Shown here: piece after piece, positions 1 through 7,388 of the stretch
Position numbering within the stretch: the stretch's first letter is position 1
Layout of the letters: each line of letters starts with the position of its first letter
Assembly (NCBI RefSeq): GCF_003461245.1
Contig: NZ_QTWS01000012.1
Coordinates: forward strand, 1 to 64,000
Length of the DNA: 64,000 bases
Origin: Blautia sp. AF19-10LB
Lineage (GTDB): Bacteria > Bacillota > Clostridia > Lachnospirales > Lachnospiraceae
Direction of reading: 5' to 3'
The notes under the pieces: model-generated
What the model was told of the DNA's origin: nothing
Databases searched by the model: none
The model's input: only the letters and a program-made list of their open reading frames with translations
Translations under genes and position numbers: made by a program

Positions 1-99
1 GTACTATATTCATTGCTTGCTTATCGAAATTATCTTGTATAAATATGGGTCAAGTTAAGGTGAAAGCAAGGGGTAATCAAATATAGAGTGTAATATGAA

Positions 100-357
100 A
101 TGAAAAAACTTCGTTGTACAATGAATGTGTGTCTAATAAGTCATCAAGCACAAAATGGTCGATTTTCGAATACAGGAACTCTGGTTTCCAAATTTACGGA
201 AGTACGATTTCACCGCACAAGAATATTCAGTATTTGTTATAAAATTCTAAAGTATAGAAGAAAAGTGATGTTTGAAAGGTTACGAGAAATTGAAATATTC
301 TCAGACATTGAAAAAACTATGAAAACTAAAAGCGAAATTGTTAAATGTGTAGAATAG
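100..357 (+). CDS. Doubtful small ORF, 85 aa
   Basis: I do not recognise this ORF. It is basic, has no signal peptide or membrane segment, and no clear ribosome binding site precedes its ATG. It ends 13 bp before the GTG of the next gene, so it could be a remnant or a leader ORF of the bacteriocin-type export locus. It does not resemble lactococcin 972, which might have been expected here. Codon use is AT-rich like its downstream neighbours. It may be non-coding; the first 99 bases hold nothing I can assign. Confidence 0.2.
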   Translation: MKKLRCTMNVCLISHQAQNGRFSNTGTLVSKFTEVRFHRTRIFSICYKILKYRRKVMFERLREIEIFSDIEKTMKTKSEIVKCVE

Positions 358-370
358 AGAGGTTGGATGC

Positions 371-2464
371 GTGGAAAAAAAGGTTGTGATATTGCTTACT
401 ATTATGACTATGGTAATCAATATATTTTCATTTTTGTATATCAATCAAAAAACTATAGATAAAATATTATACGATAAAACTACCGTATCTTTTAAAATCC
501 ATACAGATAAGGATTTGCCAGATATTTTGACAAAGGTAGATAAGTTCTCGGAAACAAATAAAGTTGAGATCGCACAATATAGCTTTTTGAGTTCTAACAA
601 AACAGACATATATTCTACAATGCAGGAAAAGTATAGTGAAGCTTTGAATGTATTAGCCAGCTTTTCGGACAAAAAAATAAAGGTACATGAATTTGAAGAG
701 CTTCTTGATGTAGGGTTTAAGAACTTATTATATATAGATACTAAGGATGAAGAAATGATTCAAAAGTTTTCAAATGAACTTGAAGAAGAGTGCGAGATTC
801 AATATTCACTGCCAAGTAGTTTGAAAAATATGAGTTTTATTTCTACAAACATAAATCCTTTGCCGGTCTTTGTTCTTTTTTATTTCCTATTTATATTAAT
901 TGTATTTTTTTATTATTCAAGAAACAGGAAAAAAATTGCTATCTGTAGATTATGGGGATATACACATGTACAAATCTATGGCATGGTAAGCAGATTTATA
1001 TATATGCCGTTATTTTTACCTCTTGTCCTGAATGGATTGCTGGTCGGCGGAATCATATATAGGTTTGGATTTTCTAATCCATTGCTTCAAGTTGTTTACG
1101 GGACGATAAAATTAAATCTAAGTATCATATTTTTTCTGATGTTTTCGTCGATCATTGCGTTTCTGATTTCTTTTGTTACTGTAAGCAATACTAGAAGACA
1201 GATGATGTCGAGAGGAATGATTATATCAAATATTTTAAGGCTTTTTTTACTTTTTTTAATACTTCTCTTTATTAATAATCTTTTTGAAGAGAAAAAGGAG
1301 CTGGACAGAGATCTAGATAGCTTAATGGCGTGGAGTGATACCAAAAATCTTTTTAACTTACAGGAAATCTATTCACCGTTTAATTATAAGGATTTAGCTT
1401 CTGAAGATGTACTCAACAATAAAATCTTAAAGGTGTACCAGGATTTAAGTGGTTTGGATAAAGTATTTATAATCAGCACACGCAATTTCGAACGTTCAAA
1501 TGTCACCGATGATAATTATGACTATACTTATTTGCATGATTTAAAGAATGAGGGAGATTTGTATTCTCCTTATGGTCGAAATATAGTGGTAGATAAGAAT
1601 TATTTGAAAAGACATGAAATCAAATCTGTTAATGGAAAAAGTGTCGCTGATATAATAGATGTAGATGGTGATGTTTTAAATATATTAGTGCCAAAAAAAT
1701 ATAAAAAATATGAAAGGATCATAGAGGATTCATTTAGAGATTGGTTTTATTTCCAAAGAGTCACAGTGACAAATATGTATAGGGCGGCTGGCAATAAAAC
1801 GGAGATCCACAAAAATCTTGATGATCTAAATATTAATATCATTTATATAGAAAACAATCAGAGATATTTTACATATAATCCGTATTCCGGAGACAGTATG
1901 AATACAATTGCAGACACTATCGTTACTGTATATACAGAAAATATAGATGCATCTACGCTAGGATCATATGTAGGAAGCAGCGTGTTTGTGGAGGCTGAAG
2001 ATGAGTATAGCGCTTTGAAAGAAATTAGTTCCATAACTGAAAAATATGATGCCAATGAATTAAATTCGGTAGCATCAGTGTATGATAAAAAAGGAGTAGA
2101 AATCCAGTATCTGAAAAATAAGATGGGGCAGTTGATATTAAATACTATAATCATATTTCTGTTTCTGATTATGTTTATGATGGTTACTACATACTTCTAT
2201 TATAAGTTGTTTTTTCGGGAACTTATCATAAAATCATTATACGGGTATCCGTTTGTATATATCTATAGATTTCTATTTCGGACAAATCTGCTTATAAATA
2301 TAGGTGTAATACCGTTCGTGGTAATTGCCTGTAAACAGCTGCCATTATATATGATTTCCATAATTGGAGGGCTGCTTCTTATAGACTATTTTGTGGTTTG
2401 GATAGTTAACAAGTATTTATTTGCGAAAGGCGAGGCTCAGTTTATAAAAGGAGAGTTTAAATGA
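371..2464 (+). CDS. Bacteriocin-associated 7-TM membrane protein (DUF1430-like)
   Basis: A 697-residue integral membrane protein of the kind found beside lactococcin-972-type bacteriocins, thought to act as the permease or immunity partner of an ABC ATPase. Hydrophobic segments are visible near residues 5-25, 165-182, 210-230, 250-272, 285-305, about 590-612 and 650-690. A large hydrophilic domain of nearly 290 residues lies between the fifth and sixth segments, giving the FtsX/MacB-like layout of this family. The start is GTG, with AGAGAGG about 8 nt upstream. Its last codons overlap the ATG of the ATPase gene by 4 nt, so the two are translationally coupled. AT-rich composition and the insertion sequence downstream suggest an acquired patch. 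Family assignment rests on topology and neighbours. Confidence 0.7.
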   Translation: MEKKVVILLTIMTMVINIFSFLYINQKTIDKILYDKTTVSFKIHTDKDLPDILTKVDKFSETNKVEIAQYSFLSSNKTDIYSTMQEKYSEALNVLASFSDKKIKVHEFEELLDVGFKNLLYIDTKDEEMIQKFSNELEEECEIQYSLPSSLKNMSFISTNINPLPVFVLFYFLFILIVFFYYSRNRKKIAICRLWGYTHVQIYGMVSRFIYMPLFLPLVLNGLLVGGIIYRFGFSNPLLQVVYGTIKLNLSIIFFLMFSSIIAFLISFVTVSNTRRQMMSRGMIISNILRLFLLFLILLFINNLFEEKKELDRDLDSLMAWSDTKNLFNLQEIYSPFNYKDLASEDVLNNKILKVYQDLSGLDKVFIISTRNFERSNVTDDNYDYTYLHDLKNEGDLYSPYGRNIVVDKNYLKRHEIKSVNGKSVADIIDVDGDVLNILVPKKYKKYERIIEDSFRDWFYFQRVTVTNMYRAAGNKTEIHKNLDDLNINIIYIENNQRYFTYNPYSGDSMNTIADTIVTVYTENIDASTLGSYVGSSVFVEAEDEYSALKEISSITEKYDANELNSVASVYDKKGVEIQYLKNKMGQLILNTIIIFLFLIMFMMVTTYFYYKLFFRELIIKSLYGYPFVYIYRFLFRTNLLINIGVIPFVVIACKQLPLYMISIIGGLLLIDYFVVWIVNKYLFAKGEAQFIKGEFK

Positions 2465-3099
2465 TAAAATTGTCAAAAGTTTATAAATGTTTTGATAAAC
2501 GAGTGGTTTTATCAGACGTATCTCTGTCTGTCAGCAAAAACGAGTTCATTTGTATAACAGGTGAGAGTGGTGCCGGGAAAACAACATTATTAAATCTTAT
2601 CGGTTTACTGGACAAACCGGACAGCGGGGAAATAAGTATAAATGAAAAAAATTATTTTACCTCCAAGGAGATATTGAAGCTGAGAAGAAATTTTTTTGGA
2701 TATATATTTCAGGATTATTTATTAATGGAAGACAAAACAGTCCAGGACAATCTCAATATATCTAAAAACATATTTAAATATGAAAATAGGAGACAGGATG
2801 AAAAAGATATAAATGAAATTCTGGAGATGGTAAGACTGAATCCTGCTTATTTAAATAAAAAGGTCTATCAATTAAGTGGAGGAGAGCAACAAAAAGTAGC
2901 GATAGCAAGGATGCTGTTAAAACCTTATGAGCTAGTATTAGCAGATGAGCCTACTGGGAATTTAGATTATAGAAATAAAAATGAGATTATAGAAATATTT
3001 AAAGAAATTAAAAAAAATGGAAAAACTATCATTTGTGTTACCCATGATAAAGATGTGGCTGACTCTGCTGACAGAGTTATCAATTTAAGTAGCCTATAA
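2461..3099 (+). CDS. ABC transporter ATP-binding protein
   Basis: A 212-residue ATPase subunit of the LolD/MacB/bacteriocin-export type that powers the membrane protein encoded just upstream. Walker A GESGAGKT lies at residues 34-41, the Q-loop at Q84, signature LSGGEQ at 138-143, Walker B LVLADE at 158-163 and the H-loop histidine near 195. All catalytic elements are present and the length is normal for this class. The gene overlaps the upstream stop by 4 nt and is followed after 30 nt by a 43-codon membrane peptide gene, so the three look like one transcript. Substrate is unknown; a peptide is likely from the neighbour's family. Confidence 0.93.
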   Translation: MIKLSKVYKCFDKRVVLSDVSLSVSKNEFICITGESGAGKTTLLNLIGLLDKPDSGEISINEKNYFTSKEILKLRRNFFGYIFQDYLLMEDKTVQDNLNISKNIFKYENRRQDEKDINEILEMVRLNPAYLNKKVYQLSGGEQQKVAIARMLLKPYELVLADEPTGNLDYRNKNEIIEIFKEIKKNGKTIICVTHDKDVADSADRVINLSSL

Positions 3100-3129
3100 A
3101 ATAAAAACTTGAAATAGGAGGAACAAAGA

Positions 3130-3261
3130 ATGTCGAAGAAATGGAAAGTGATTCTTACTATATTAACAGTGATTTTTCTGCTATTTATTTTCCTTGTATA
3201 CAGATATGGCTTTCAGCATTTGATGATTATATTTCGAAGAATATGGTATTTAGTGTTTTAA
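3130..3261 (+). CDS. 43-aa single-span membrane peptide
   Basis: A 43-codon ORF with a very good ribosome binding site (AGGAGG about 9 nt before the ATG). The peptide begins MSKKWKVILTILTV, then has an unbroken hydrophobic stretch over roughly residues 7-24 and a basic, aromatic C-terminus (RRIWYLVF). That is the shape of a small membrane peptide, possibly an immunity or toxin peptide linked to the transporter upstream. It fits the position, strand and spacing of an operon's third gene. A 62-codon ORF in another frame over the same bases (3141-3329) lacks a binding site and is probably spurious. Function is unknown. Confidence 0.6.
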   Translation: MSKKWKVILTILTVIFLLFIFLVYRYGFQHLMIIFRRIWYLVF

Positions 3262-3331
3262 TAGTTGCTGCCGGAAAAAATAATGAAGAATTATTAATTC
3301 ACATGTTTGATGATGTGGATCTGCTTTAGCC

Positions 3332-3374
3332 ATGGTATACGTCCTCCATATTTTTATGGAATTAGTATACCACA
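3332..3374 (+). terminator. Inverted repeat after the transporter operon
   Basis: Nested inverted repeats lie just before the insertion sequence: TGGTATAC pairs with GTATACCA, and TCCATA pairs with TATGGA inside it. It may end the transporter transcript, but there is no T-run after the stem, so this is a weak call. Confidence 0.3.
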
Positions 3375-3375
3375 G

Positions 3376-3404
3376 TGTGAACTTCCGAAAAAATCTCCCC
3401 TAAA
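3376..3404 (+). repeat. Left terminal inverted repeat of the insertion sequence
   Basis: Begins TGTGAACTTCCG and ends CCCCTAAA; it matches the reverse complement of 5588-5616 at 25 of 29 positions. Confidence 0.85.
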
Positions 3405-3440
3405 CAAATTTTAGAGCTGATGAGGAATAAAAAAATATTG

Positions 3441-3487
3441 AAAATCCGGCATTTGCGGGCGATTTGGCTTGCAAACGACCGGATTTT
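3441..3487 (+). other. Hairpin inside IS left end
   Basis: AAAATCCGG at 3441-3449 pairs with CCGGATTTT at 3479-3487, with an inner TTTGC/GCAAA pair. Such subterminal hairpins upstream of transposase genes can block outside transcription or bind transposase; here the role is inferred only. Confidence 0.45.
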
Positions 3488-3495
3488 ATGATAAA

Positions 3496-3527
3496 ATAAT
3501 TATAGGGTATTTATACCCTATAATTAT
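3496..3527. other. Perfect 15-bp inverted repeat upstream of transposase
   Basis: Two 15-nt arms (left starts ATAATTATAGGG, right ends CCCTATAATTAT) are separated by TT. It sits about 30 nt before the transposase ATG. Both arms hold a TATAAT-like box, so it could contain the transposase promoter on either strand, an operator, or a structure that sequesters the message. Confidence 0.6.
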
Positions 3528-3558
3528 GAGAGAATTTATCTAAAATGGAGGGAGTTCC

Positions 3559-5253
3559 ATGTTCCTGAAATATAAAGTTGACATTCCAGTTGTGCCGGGA
3601 AAACTGGTGAGAAAAAAACGTGGTGGACACACATATATAGAGTATGAATATGAGCGGATTTATGATCCGGCGAAGCAGTATACATATCCAAAACGGGCAT
3701 CCATTGGACGCGTAGATCCAGAAAATCCGAACAGAATGACTCCGAACGAAAACTTTTTAAAGTACTTTCCTGATGCAGATATTCCAGAAGAAATAGACCG
3801 TTCAGAGAGGAGTCCGTATTTAAATATTGGTCCATATGTTGTACTTCAAAAACTCATAAGGGACAGCAAGTTAAGAGAAATCTTAGGTGAATATATGGAT
3901 GAAAAGGACACTGGGTTTTTGTTGGATCTGGCCTGCTACAGCATTATTGAAGAGAATAATGCCGGGCAGTATTATCCGGATTATGCGTATGATCATGCTC
4001 TTTTTACACCAGATATGAAGCTATATACTGACTCGAAAGTATCCGATTTTTTTCGAAAATTAAGGCCGGAACAGTCGGTTGGTTTTCTAAATAGTTGGAA
4101 TAAATCGAAGAATAAAAGACAGAAAATTTATCTGTTCTATGATTCTACAAATAAAAACTGCCAGGCAGGAGATATAGATCTTTTAGAGTATGGAAATGCT
4201 AAGACAGATGCAAGTCTTCCTATCTTTAATTACTTGGTTGCATGTGATTCTGCGAACAGAGAACCTCTTTTTTATGAACTGTATCCGGGAAGCCTTAATG
4301 ATATTTCCCAGCTGACCTGTATGATTGACAAGGCACATGGATATGACTACAGGAACATTGGATTTATTCTGGACAGAGGGTATTTCAGTAAAGGAAATCT
4401 GGAATACATGGAAAAAAACGGTTACAGTTTTCTGATCATGGTAAAGGGGATGAAGGATTTTATTCGTGAGATTGTGATAGAAAACCAGGGCAGCTTTGAG
4501 AACAGCAGAGGAAAATATATTGATCGTTATGATCTGTATGGAACAACTGTCAAGAGCCTGTTATACGAAGGGGATGCGAAAAAAAGAAATATCCATATTT
4601 ACTACAGTGATGGAAAAGCATATGGTGAAAAACAGGAGATCAAGCAGAAGATACGCCGGCTGAAAAAATATCTGGACGGATGTGTTGGAAAAGAATGTGT
4701 AGCATTTGGACCGGAAATCATGAAGTATTTTTACCTGAATTTTGAGAAGGATGGAAAGACGCTGAAGCTTGCAGAAGAGAACACTTCAGCAGTAGAAAAG
4801 GAACTGTCCCTGGCAGGATATTTTGCCATTGTTTCATCGGAAAATATGACGGCACGGGAAGCAATTGAGTTACATAAAAGCAGAGATGCATCAGAAAAAC
4901 TATTCCGCAGTGACAAATCTTATCTTGGAAATAAGAGCATACGCGTATATAGTGATGAAGCATTGTCATCAAAGGTATTTATCCAGTTTATTGCCCTGAT
5001 CTTGCGGAGCAGGATCTATATAGCATTAAAAGAAAAAAGCGAAAAAATGTTGAAAAAGCCGAATTATCTAACAGTTCCGGCAGCATTAAAAGAACTGGAA
5101 AAGATAGTAATGATACGTCAGCTTGACGGCGTTTATCGTCTGGATCATGCCGTCACCGCAACCCAGAAAACCATACTGGATGCCTTCGGTTTAAACGAAG
5201 GAAATGTACGGTATCAAGCGAAAGAAATTGAAAAAATCTTACAGAGCAAGTAA
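3559..5253 (+). CDS. IS1634-family DDE transposase, 564 aa
   Basis: Catalyses cut-and-paste movement of the surrounding element. The likely catalytic triad is D195 (in YDSTN), D272 (in LDRGYF) and E446 (in ASEKLF), spaced as in IS4-superfamily enzymes with a beta-strand insertion before the glutamate. The length of 564 residues is normal for the IS1634/IS1549 group. A GGAGGGAG site overlaps the start region. The reading frame is uninterrupted, so the protein should be functional. A small accessory ORF starts 23 nt after its stop. Superfamily is sure; the exact family rests on sequence style. Confidence 0.9.
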   Translation: MFLKYKVDIPVVPGKLVRKKRGGHTYIEYEYERIYDPAKQYTYPKRASIGRVDPENPNRMTPNENFLKYFPDADIPEEIDRSERSPYLNIGPYVVLQKLIRDSKLREILGEYMDEKDTGFLLDLACYSIIEENNAGQYYPDYAYDHALFTPDMKLYTDSKVSDFFRKLRPEQSVGFLNSWNKSKNKRQKIYLFYDSTNKNCQAGDIDLLEYGNAKTDASLPIFNYLVACDSANREPLFYELYPGSLNDISQLTCMIDKAHGYDYRNIGFILDRGYFSKGNLEYMEKNGYSFLIMVKGMKDFIREIVIENQGSFENSRGKYIDRYDLYGTTVKSLLYEGDAKKRNIHIYYSDGKAYGEKQEIKQKIRRLKKYLDGCVGKECVAFGPEIMKYFYLNFEKDGKTLKLAEENTSAVEKELSLAGYFAIVSSENMTAREAIELHKSRDASEKLFRSDKSYLGNKSIRVYSDEALSSKVFIQFIALILRSRIYIALKEKSEKMLKKPNYLTVPAALKELEKIVMIRQLDGVYRLDHAVTATQKTILDAFGLNEGNVRYQAKEIEKILQSK

Positions 5254-5276
5254 GAAAAACAAAGGAGAAAAAGGAT

Positions 5277-5530
5277 ATGACAAGAATGAGAAGGAGCAGC
5301 GAACAAACCCTGGAATACAAGATTGAACAGGCAGAAGCAAAGGTCGCAAAAACGAGAGAAGCACATGAAAAAGCGGTTGATGAATTAAAAAACTGTATGA
5401 TATAAGAAAGGCATATCAGAGAGATGAATTGTTAAAAGCGATGAAAAACAGCAGCCGTTCTTATAAAGAAATCCTGGCATATATTACCTTGGGAGAGCCA
5501 TCAGAGGATGAGCAAAAGAGAACGGAATAA
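5277..5530 (+). pseudogene. IS accessory small ORF with a -1 frame break
   Basis: An ATG with GGAGAAAAAGG upstream opens a 42-codon frame (5277-5405) encoding a charged coiled-coil-like peptide. At 5387-5393 lies A-AAA-AAC, a canonical -1 slippery heptamer in the correct phase. After a -1 shift translation continues for 45 more codons to the TAA at 5528-5530, with the matching style RDELLKAMKNSSRSYKEIL. Small helical proteins of this layout accompany some clostridial transposases. The break is either a one-base loss from an A7 run, making it a pseudogene, or programmed frameshifting. Coding is well supported on both sides; which explanation holds is open. Confidence 0.55.
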
Positions 5531-5587
5531 GCCTGTTAACGGACGGAACAGGTAAATTTAACCAGTCGTTTGAAGGAAGATACAGCA

Positions 5588-5616
5588 TTTAGGGGATTTA
5601 TTTTCGGAAGTTAACA
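5588..5616 (-). repeat. Right terminal inverted repeat of the insertion sequence
   Basis: Reads TTTAGGGG at the inner side and ends CGGAAGTTAACA at the outer side; it is the partner of 3376-3404. Confidence 0.85.
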
Positions 5617-5821
5617 TTTATCTTTCTCACCCTGACTTTCTATATACTGACGGATTGATTTTATTTCTACGAACATATTGTTCTTTTTTATTATAATATA
5701 TTTGTTTTATAAGAACAAGTGTTTTTATGAACTATTCGAGCAGATATGCTCAAAGGTGCAATTCATCCCTTCACCTATAGAGATGAGGGAATTCTTGCTA
5801 CATTTGTTAAAAAAAGCATAA

Positions 5822-5857
5822 CACAAAAAATAAAATTGTACTACCTCAGATACAATT
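5822..5857 (-). terminator. Terminator of the aldehyde dehydrogenase gene
   Basis: On the minus strand AATTGTA pairs with TACAATT, followed by TTATTTTTTG. The stem overlaps the stop codon. The remaining bases 5617-5821 are an AT-rich spacer with a TTGTTCTT/AAGAACAA inverted repeat and no supported gene. Confidence 0.65.
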
Positions 5858-7235
5858 ATTTCAAAAATCTGTGGAGCAGTTTTTCGTTGCGTGGTTTGTA
5901 CGGCTGGTAGCGCATCGAAAGGTCGATCCATGTTTTCTTGTCCACGATACTCTTGTAATGGGAAAAAGTCCGGAAGCCTTCTTCGCCGTGGTATGCACCC
6001 ATGCCGCTTTCGCCAAAGCCACCAAATCCCATCTCAGAAGTGGCAAGATGGATCAGCGTATCATTGATACAGCCGCCGCCGAAACTGCATTCTTCCATGA
6101 ACTTTCGGGCTGTTTTACGCCGTGAAGTAAAAATATAGAGCGCGAGGGGATGTGCCATGGAATTGATTTTTGGAATAACCTCATCCATAGAATCATAAGT
6201 TATAATTGGAAGGACCGGGCCAAAGATCTCCTGCTGCATCACAGGATCCTCGAAGGACACAGAGTCGAGGATAGTCGGTTCAATGCGAAGGGTATCAGGA
6301 TCGGATTTCCCGCCATAAGCGACTTTGCCGGAAGAGATCAGGTCGCAGAGCCGGTCAAAATGTTTCTCATTGATGATCTTGCCGTAATCAGGATTCTGAA
6401 GTGGTGTTTCAGAATACTGCCGCCGGATCTGTTTGATCAGATGCTTCATGAGACGGTCCTTGATCTTGCGGTCGCAGTAGATATAATCCGGGGCGACGCA
6501 GGTCTGCCCGCAGTTTAAGAATTTACCGAAGACGATCCTGCGTGCGGCGAGCTTGAGATTACATTTCCGGTCTACGATGCAGGGACTTTTGCCGCCAAGT
6601 TCCAGGGTGACCGGGGTGAGGAACTGACTTGCCTTTGCCATGACTTCCCTGCCGACATGCTGGCTTCCGGTAAAAAAGATATAGTCAAAATGCTGGTTCA
6701 AAAGGTTGGTATTTTCATCCCGACCGCCGGTGACAACAGAGACAAGTTCCGGTTTAAAACATTCCTGTACCAGAGTCTGAATGAGCGTTGTCGTGGCAGG
6801 AGAGTAGGCACTTGGCTTGAGGATCACGGTATTTCCGGCTGCAAGCGCGTCGATCAGCGGTTCGATCGAGAGGAGAAACGGATAGTTCCACGGACTCATA
6901 ACAAGGACTATCCCGTAAGGAACAGGCTTCTTGTAACTGCGCGCGGCAAACTGGGACATCGGAGTATGGACATCCTGTTCTTCAGCATATTCATCGACAT
7001 TTCGGATCATATGTGTCAATTCGTTCAGGACCAGACCGATTTCACACATGTAACTTTCGAAAGAACTTTTGCCAAGGTCTTCTCCAAGGGCTTTGTTGAT
7101 ATCTTCTTCATGGGCTGTGACCCAGTCTTTTAGTTTTTTCAGATGTTCGATCCTGGTTTTGACAGGACGGGTCGCCCCGGTATAAAAATAACTTCGCTGA
7201 AGTTCGACTAGTTTTTTGATTTCTTCTTCTGTCAT
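5856..7235 (-). CDS. NAD(P)-dependent aldehyde dehydrogenase (class 3 / fatty aldehyde type)
   Basis: Oxidises an aldehyde to its acid with NAD(P)+. The 459-residue length and absence of an N-terminal extension match the short class-3 / YwdH-like group. Catalytic Cys is C246 in GQTC, the general base E212 lies in LELGGKSP, and the oxyanion Asn is N117 in PWNYP. The start was set at 7235 because AAGGAAA lies about 9 nt upstream; a longer reading to 7286 adds 17 residues without such a site. It is a single gene with its own terminator. Substrate cannot be read from sequence. Confidence 0.9.
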   Translation of the reverse strand: MTEEEIKKLVELQRSYFYTGATRPVKTRIEHLKKLKDWVTAHEEDINKALGEDLGKSSFESYMCEIGLVLNELTHMIRNVDEYAEEQDVHTPMSQFAARSYKKPVPYGIVLVMSPWNYPFLLSIEPLIDALAAGNTVILKPSAYSPATTTLIQTLVQECFKPELVSVVTGGRDENTNLLNQHFDYIFFTGSQHVGREVMAKASQFLTPVTLELGGKSPCIVDRKCNLKLAARRIVFGKFLNCGQTCVAPDYIYCDRKIKDRLMKHLIKQIRRQYSETPLQNPDYGKIINEKHFDRLCDLISSGKVAYGGKSDPDTLRIEPTILDSVSFEDPVMQQEIFGPVLPIITYDSMDEVIPKINSMAHPLALYIFTSRRKTARKFMEECSFGGGCINDTLIHLATSEMGFGGFGESGMGAYHGEEGFRTFSHYKSIVDKKTWIDLSMRYQPYKPRNEKLLHRFLK

Positions 7236-7321
7236 AATAATTTCCTTTTTTATTTCAAGGATAACAGTCAGAAGAAAAAATGTCAACCCATCGAAAAGTC
7301 TGAATATTCAATCGAAAATTG

Positions 7322-7350
7322 TTGTATAAAGACGATTCCTGTGGTAAAAT
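7322..7350 (+). promoter_or_regulatory. Sigma-A promoter of the secreted-protein gene
   Basis: TTGTAT at 7322-7327 and TAAAAT at 7345-7350 with a 17-bp spacer, about 40 nt before the start codon. Confidence 0.7.
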
Positions 7351-7388
7351 AAAAAATATAATAATAAGAAAGGGAAGAGGATTTTTAT

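Larger units (their letters stand above)
3376..5616 (+). mobile_element. Complete IS1634-like insertion sequence
   Basis: About 2.24 kb bounded by imperfect 29-bp terminal inverted repeats: left end 3376-3404, right end 5588-5616, 25 of 29 positions matching, sharing the cores AACTTCCGAAAA and TCCCCTAAA. It carries one DDE transposase gene and a small accessory ORF. Both ends and the transposase are intact, so it could be active. IS1634 and IS1549 relatives are known for long, variable target duplications; comparing the two flanks by eye I found none, so either it has decayed or the flank was rearranged. Assignment to the IS1634 group rests on transposase layout. Confidence 0.85.

Noticed and set aside
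3141..3329. 62-codon ORF after the ABC ATPase
   Set aside because: It overlaps the 43-codon ORF at 3130 in a different frame; only the latter has a good binding site and a sensible hydrophobic profile.
3330..5680. Target-site duplication of the insertion sequence
   Set aside because: No direct repeat was found by comparing the two flanks by eye, including the long type known for IS1634.
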